This document shows, one piece after another, positions 61,658 to 64,000 of a DNA stretch of 64,000 bases; within the stretch, counting starts at the first letter, position 1; each line of letters opens with the position of its first letter. The DNA is from an uncultured Lachnospiraceae bacterium (GTDB lineage: Bacteria > Bacillota_A > Clostridia > Lachnospirales > Lachnospiraceae), in the NCBI GenBank assembly GCA_910577835.1, contig CAJTOU010000002.1, forward strand, positions 94,269-158,268, read 5' to 3'. The notes beneath the pieces were generated by a model. It was not told the DNA's origin and made no database searches. It saw only the letters and a program-made list of their open reading frames with translations. The translations under genes and the position numbers were made by a program.

Positions 61658-61782
61658 AAAGTCCCTATTTATGCGGGTTTGCGGACTTTGAAAAACGCCG
61701 AAAATTACATCTTTACATCAAACTTACATCAAATGGTGCAGAGTTTTGTGCAGAGATGAAAAAATCGCATAATTTTGTATTT

Positions 61783-61820
61783 AAGACCTTGAGAGGATAA
61801 CACCTTTCAAGGTCTTTTTT
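61783..61820 (+). terminator. Terminator downstream of lysS
   Basis: AAGACCTTGA ... TTCAAGGTCTT followed by TTTT. Confidence 0.85.
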
Positions 61821-61840
61821 GCGTTGTACGCTGTATCCGG

Positions 61841-61891
61841 TCGCAAACTTCAAGTTTTCTTTGATTTCCAATACAATCTAATTGCAAAGGA
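61841..61891 (+). repeat. 51-base leader module, copy A
   Basis: 42 of 51 bases match 62349-62399. It begins TCGCAAACT and ends AATTGCAAAGGA. A TACAAT (61872-61877) in the middle could be a -10 box. Both copies sit just after a terminator and just before a ribosome site. Confidence 0.75.
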
Positions 61892-61911
61892 AGCTACAGG
61901 AGGGAAAGCCT

Positions 61912-62274
61912 ATGAATAAACAGATATATATAACAGAGGAAGAAAGGGAAAATGCAAAAAGGTTGCCAATGCCTTTTTGGAAATCTATCAGGAAGATGAT
62001 GTGCTGGTGGTGGACGCCGGAAGGTTTCGGGTTTGTGAAATTGCAGAATTATATGCTAAACGAGGGATTTGATAGTGTCACGACTTATACGGACAGCAGG
62101 GATATGTTGGAGGATTTATGGCAGGAATGGCTGATTACACAGCTTTTTGCTCTTTCAAAAGGAACGCCGATGGAAGATTTTACGCAGGAGGAGTTATTGA
62201 AGATATTGCCGAAGAAAAAGCAGAAGGAATTTGCTTATAAAAAGATTTGCTTTATGAATAAAGCCGCAATTTGA
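61912..62274 (+). CDS. Accessory-element protein with two compensating frameshifts
   Basis: 120 aa as read from the ATG at 61912 (site CAGGAGGG). Residues 1-16 and from about 40 on look like a normal protein (GFVKLQNYMLNEGFDSV, LEDLWQEWLITQLFALSKGTPMEDF), but residues 17-39 are Trp/Met-rich and unlike it. Reading the same DNA shifted by one base gives KVANAFLEIYQEDDVLVVDAGRF, which joins both halves smoothly. So one base seems lost in the A run at 61956-61960 and one gained near 62028. I recall similar proteins from integrative elements of gut Firmicutes. The function is unknown. Confidence 0.6.
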   Translation: MNKQIYITEEERENAKRLPMPFWKSIRKMMCWWWTPEGFGFVKLQNYMLNEGFDSVTTYTDSRDMLEDLWQEWLITQLFALSKGTPMEDFTQEELLKILPKKKQKEFAYKKICFMNKAAI

Positions 62275-62302
62275 AATGATTTTTAATATGTGGATAGCAA
62301 TG

Positions 62303-62340
62303 TTTCCCTGAGATAAAGAAACTTCTCAGGGAAATTTTTT
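62303..62340 (+). terminator. Terminator between the two accessory genes
   Basis: TTTCCCTGAGA ... TCTCAGGGAAA followed by six T. Confidence 0.9.
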
Positions 62341-62348
62341 GTCTAAAA

Positions 62349-62399
62349 TCGCAAACTACAAGGTTTTTCCGATTTCCCATATACTTTAATTGCAAAGGA
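62349..62399 (+). repeat. 51-base leader module, copy B
   Basis: Second copy of the module at 61841-61891, with TATACT at the position of a -10 box. It ends in the ribosome site of the zinc-ribbon gene. Confidence 0.75.
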
Positions 62400-62408
62400 G
62401 GTCGAGGA

Positions 62409-63827
62409 ATGATTATGAGTAACAGTTTAGCGGCTATGCGCCCGGAGCTTGTGTGTGAGTGGTCGGACAAAAATCTTCTGCTTACACCCGATAAAATAAC
62501 CTATGGTTCAAATAAAATCGTTTGGTGGAAAGCTGCCTGCGGTCACGAATGGCAGACAAGCGTTAAGGCTCGCTCCAAGGGCGAGAACTGCCCTATATGC
62601 TCAGGAGCAAGAGTAATTGAGGGAATCAATGATTTAGCCACATTGAAGCCTGAATTAGCACAGGAATGGTCAGATAAAAATGAGATAAAGCCTACGGAGG
62701 TTTCCATCGGCTCACATAAAAAAGTGATATGGAAATGCAGGCTTGGTCACGAATGGGAAGCAAGCGTTAAAAGCAGAACCGTAAACGGCACAGGCTGTCC
62801 GTACTGCTCTCACAATAAAGTGCTGGAGGGATTTAACGACCTTGCTTCTCAAATGCCGGAGATAGCCGACGAATGGTCTGAAAGAAATTCCCCATTGCTG
62901 CCGACAATGGTTACTCCGTTTGCAAATAAAAAGGTATGGTGGAAGTGCAACAAGGGACACGAATGGTACACTCTGATTTCCACCCGATCCGGTGGCAGCA
63001 AATGTCCCTATTGCAGCGGGCAAATCCTGTTGAAAGGCTTTAATGATTTTGCCACGACTCACGCAGAACTCGCAGAAGAATGGTCTGACCGCAATCTTCT
63101 GCTTATGCCGGATATGATAAATGAGAAATCCCGAAAAAATGTATGGTGGAAATGCAGAGAGTGCGGCAACGAGTGGAAGTCAGTTGTCTATGCCCGGATA
63201 AAAGGAACAACTTGCCCGGTATGTGCTGATCGTGCCGTGCTTCCCGGCTATAATGATTTGGCAACAACTGACGCATATCTGCTTGATGAATGGGACTATG
63301 AGAAGAACAAAGAGATTACTCCTACTGCGGTTTCAAGAAATTCAATGAAAAGCGTATGGTGGAAATGCTCTCTCGGTCATTCGTGGAAAGCAAAGATTTA
63401 TGAGCGTACCGTAGAAGAAAAGGGGTGTTCGGTATGTGAGCAGGAATACCGAAGCGTATTTCCACAGTTAGCGGTAAGCTACTATGCCGGAAGTAAAGGT
63501 TTGCAGGTGCGCCTTAATACGGACACAGAAATCGGACTTCCTCTTGAAACCTACATTGTAAATGAGGGACTAGCGATTGAATCGAAAAACTTATCAGAGG
63601 AAAAAGAACGGCTGAAAGCCTATATATGCCGTAAGCAGGGCATAAAGCTTTTGAAGCTGCCCTACAAGGCAAACGAGGGAGAAATCGAATATATCCGCAA
63701 AGTAAAGAAAGCCTATCAGAGCGTACATATCTTTATAGCTTCCGATGATGAAAAGGACGCAGCTATTATCAGAAAGCGGTTTCAGGAATGGCGGAAGCAA
63801 ATATATCAGTCTACGGAGGTGGAGTAA
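62409..63827 (+). CDS. Five-zinc-ribbon protein with a C-terminal Vsr-like nuclease domain
   Basis: 472 aa. Five repeats of about 68 residues (about 1-345), each with a LAxxxPELxxEWSxKN segment, a WWKCxxGHEW half-site and a CPxC half-site (for example CGHEW ... CPIC, LGHEW ... CPYC, KGHEW ... CPYC). The fourth uses CRECGNEW, the fifth LGHSW ... CSVC. These are treble-clef or zinc-ribbon modules. The tail (about 360-470) has LPLETYIVNEGLAIESKN and KQGIKLLKLPY, similar to Vsr/PD-(D/E)XK nucleases with Glu-Ser-Lys as the ExK pair. A DNA-targeting nuclease for mobile-element conflict is plausible. AAAGGAGG precedes the start. Confidence 0.8.
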   Translation: MIMSNSLAAMRPELVCEWSDKNLLLTPDKITYGSNKIVWWKAACGHEWQTSVKARSKGENCPICSGARVIEGINDLATLKPELAQEWSDKNEIKPTEVSIGSHKKVIWKCRLGHEWEASVKSRTVNGTGCPYCSHNKVLEGFNDLASQMPEIADEWSERNSPLLPTMVTPFANKKVWWKCNKGHEWYTLISTRSGGSKCPYCSGQILLKGFNDFATTHAELAEEWSDRNLLLMPDMINEKSRKNVWWKCRECGNEWKSVVYARIKGTTCPVCADRAVLPGYNDLATTDAYLLDEWDYEKNKEITPTAVSRNSMKSVWWKCSLGHSWKAKIYERTVEEKGCSVCEQEYRSVFPQLAVSYYAGSKGLQVRLNTDTEIGLPLETYIVNEGLAIESKNLSEEKERLKAYICRKQGIKLLKLPYKANEGEIEYIRKVKKAYQSVHIFIASDDEKDAAIIRKRFQEWRKQIYQSTEVE

Positions 63828-63983
63828 ATGAAAGAAGCAAAATATCATCTATATCTTGATGACAGCGAATACAGAAGGGTTATTCAGTCGCTGATTAGCC
63901 TGAAAAACAGCCTGATAGAGCAAGGCAGATACACGGACGCTGTTGATGATGTTCTTATTAAATTTTCAAAAGCTCGTAAATAA
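63828..63983 (+). CDS. 51-aa small protein typical of integrative elements
   Basis: ATG 63828 follows GGAGGTGGA and lies right after the zinc-ribbon stop codon. It starts MKEAKYHLYLDDSEYRRVIQ and contains SLKNSLIEQGRYTDAVDDVL. It looks helical. I recall near-identical small genes in conjugative elements of Lachnospiraceae, where their function is unknown. It ends with a stop at 63981, and nothing can be read in the last 17 bases. Confidence 0.75.
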   Translation: MKEAKYHLYLDDSEYRRVIQSLISLKNSLIEQGRYTDAVDDVLIKFSKARK

Positions 63984-64000
63984 CGTGTAACAGTCCATTA

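Larger units (their letters stand above)
61658..61911 (+). other. Probable left junction of an integrative element at the lysS 3' end
   Basis: Directly after lysS there is an imperfect inverted repeat AAAAGTCC ... GGACTTT (about 61659-61690) and three TTACATC copies starting at 61705, 61713 and 61724, which resemble arm-type sites bound by tyrosine recombinases. A terminator and a 51-base leader module follow. No integrase is in the window. The rest of the element would lie to the right. Confidence 0.4.

Overview
The window is about 64 kb of low-GC Gram-positive DNA, most likely from a gut Lachnospiraceae (Clostridia) chromosome. Supporting signs are AT-rich third codon positions, AGGAGG-type ribosome sites with some TTG/GTG starts, HPr kinase, WhiA, a Crh-like HPr, a MoxR/VWA operon, a bile-salt-hydrolase-family enzyme and a GH51 arabinofuranosidase. 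A methyl-accepting chemotaxis protein suggests a motile relative, but I cannot name a genus. I saw no tRNA, rRNA or CRISPR array.

Layout. 0.2-8.5 kb: a five-gene operon coding for a SWIM zinc-finger protein, a HEAT-like protein, a MoxR AAA+ ATPase, a DUF5682 protein and a VWA protein. Its function is unknown. 8.5-17.8 kb: accessory genes, namely an unknown 167-aa protein, an APH(3')-III-like kinase, a membrane metallophosphoesterase, an extended ECF sigma factor, a choloylglycine hydrolase, a double hemerythrin, a two-domain SUKH immunity-like protein and a double-HTH regulator. 17.9-20.6 kb: a metal-efflux operon (ArsR-family repressor, HMA protein, P1B ATPase). 20.7-27.6 kb: uridine phosphorylase, pyrG, a C39-like peptidase, ftsH and exodeoxyribonuclease III. 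27.8-32.9 kb: a pentose cassette (GH51, sugar kinase, arabinose/fucose-isomerase family). 33.3-37.3 kb: MBOAT acyltransferase, SGNH protein, ECF sigma factor and RsiV-like anti-sigma, read here as a cell-wall O-acylation stress operon. 37.4-42.6 kb, minus strand: a chemoreceptor and its sugar-binding lipoprotein gene, the latter split by an IS110-family element, then superoxide dismutase. 43-61.7 kb: core genes uvrC, hprK, glk, murB, rapZ, whiA, crh, dnaE, pfkA, an rRNA methyltransferase, a SleB-like hydrolase, nfeD/SPFH, greA and lysS. From 61.66 kb the sequence changes character and looks like the left end of an integrative element inserted at the 3' end of lysS.

The observations most worth following are the MoxR/VWA operon, the probable lysozyme-type stress operon with an MBOAT in place of OatA, the IS110 insertion that can be excised in silico with the reading frame restored (plus its possible bridge RNA), a dispersed multi-hairpin repeat (three tandem 114-bp copies near 59.3 kb and one inverted diverged copy at 27.6 kb), a possible translated leader peptide at 31.3 kb, and the lysS-linked element with duplicated 51-bp leader modules and a gene carrying two compensating frameshifts.

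All functional calls are from reading the sequence and from remembered family features. No database search was run.
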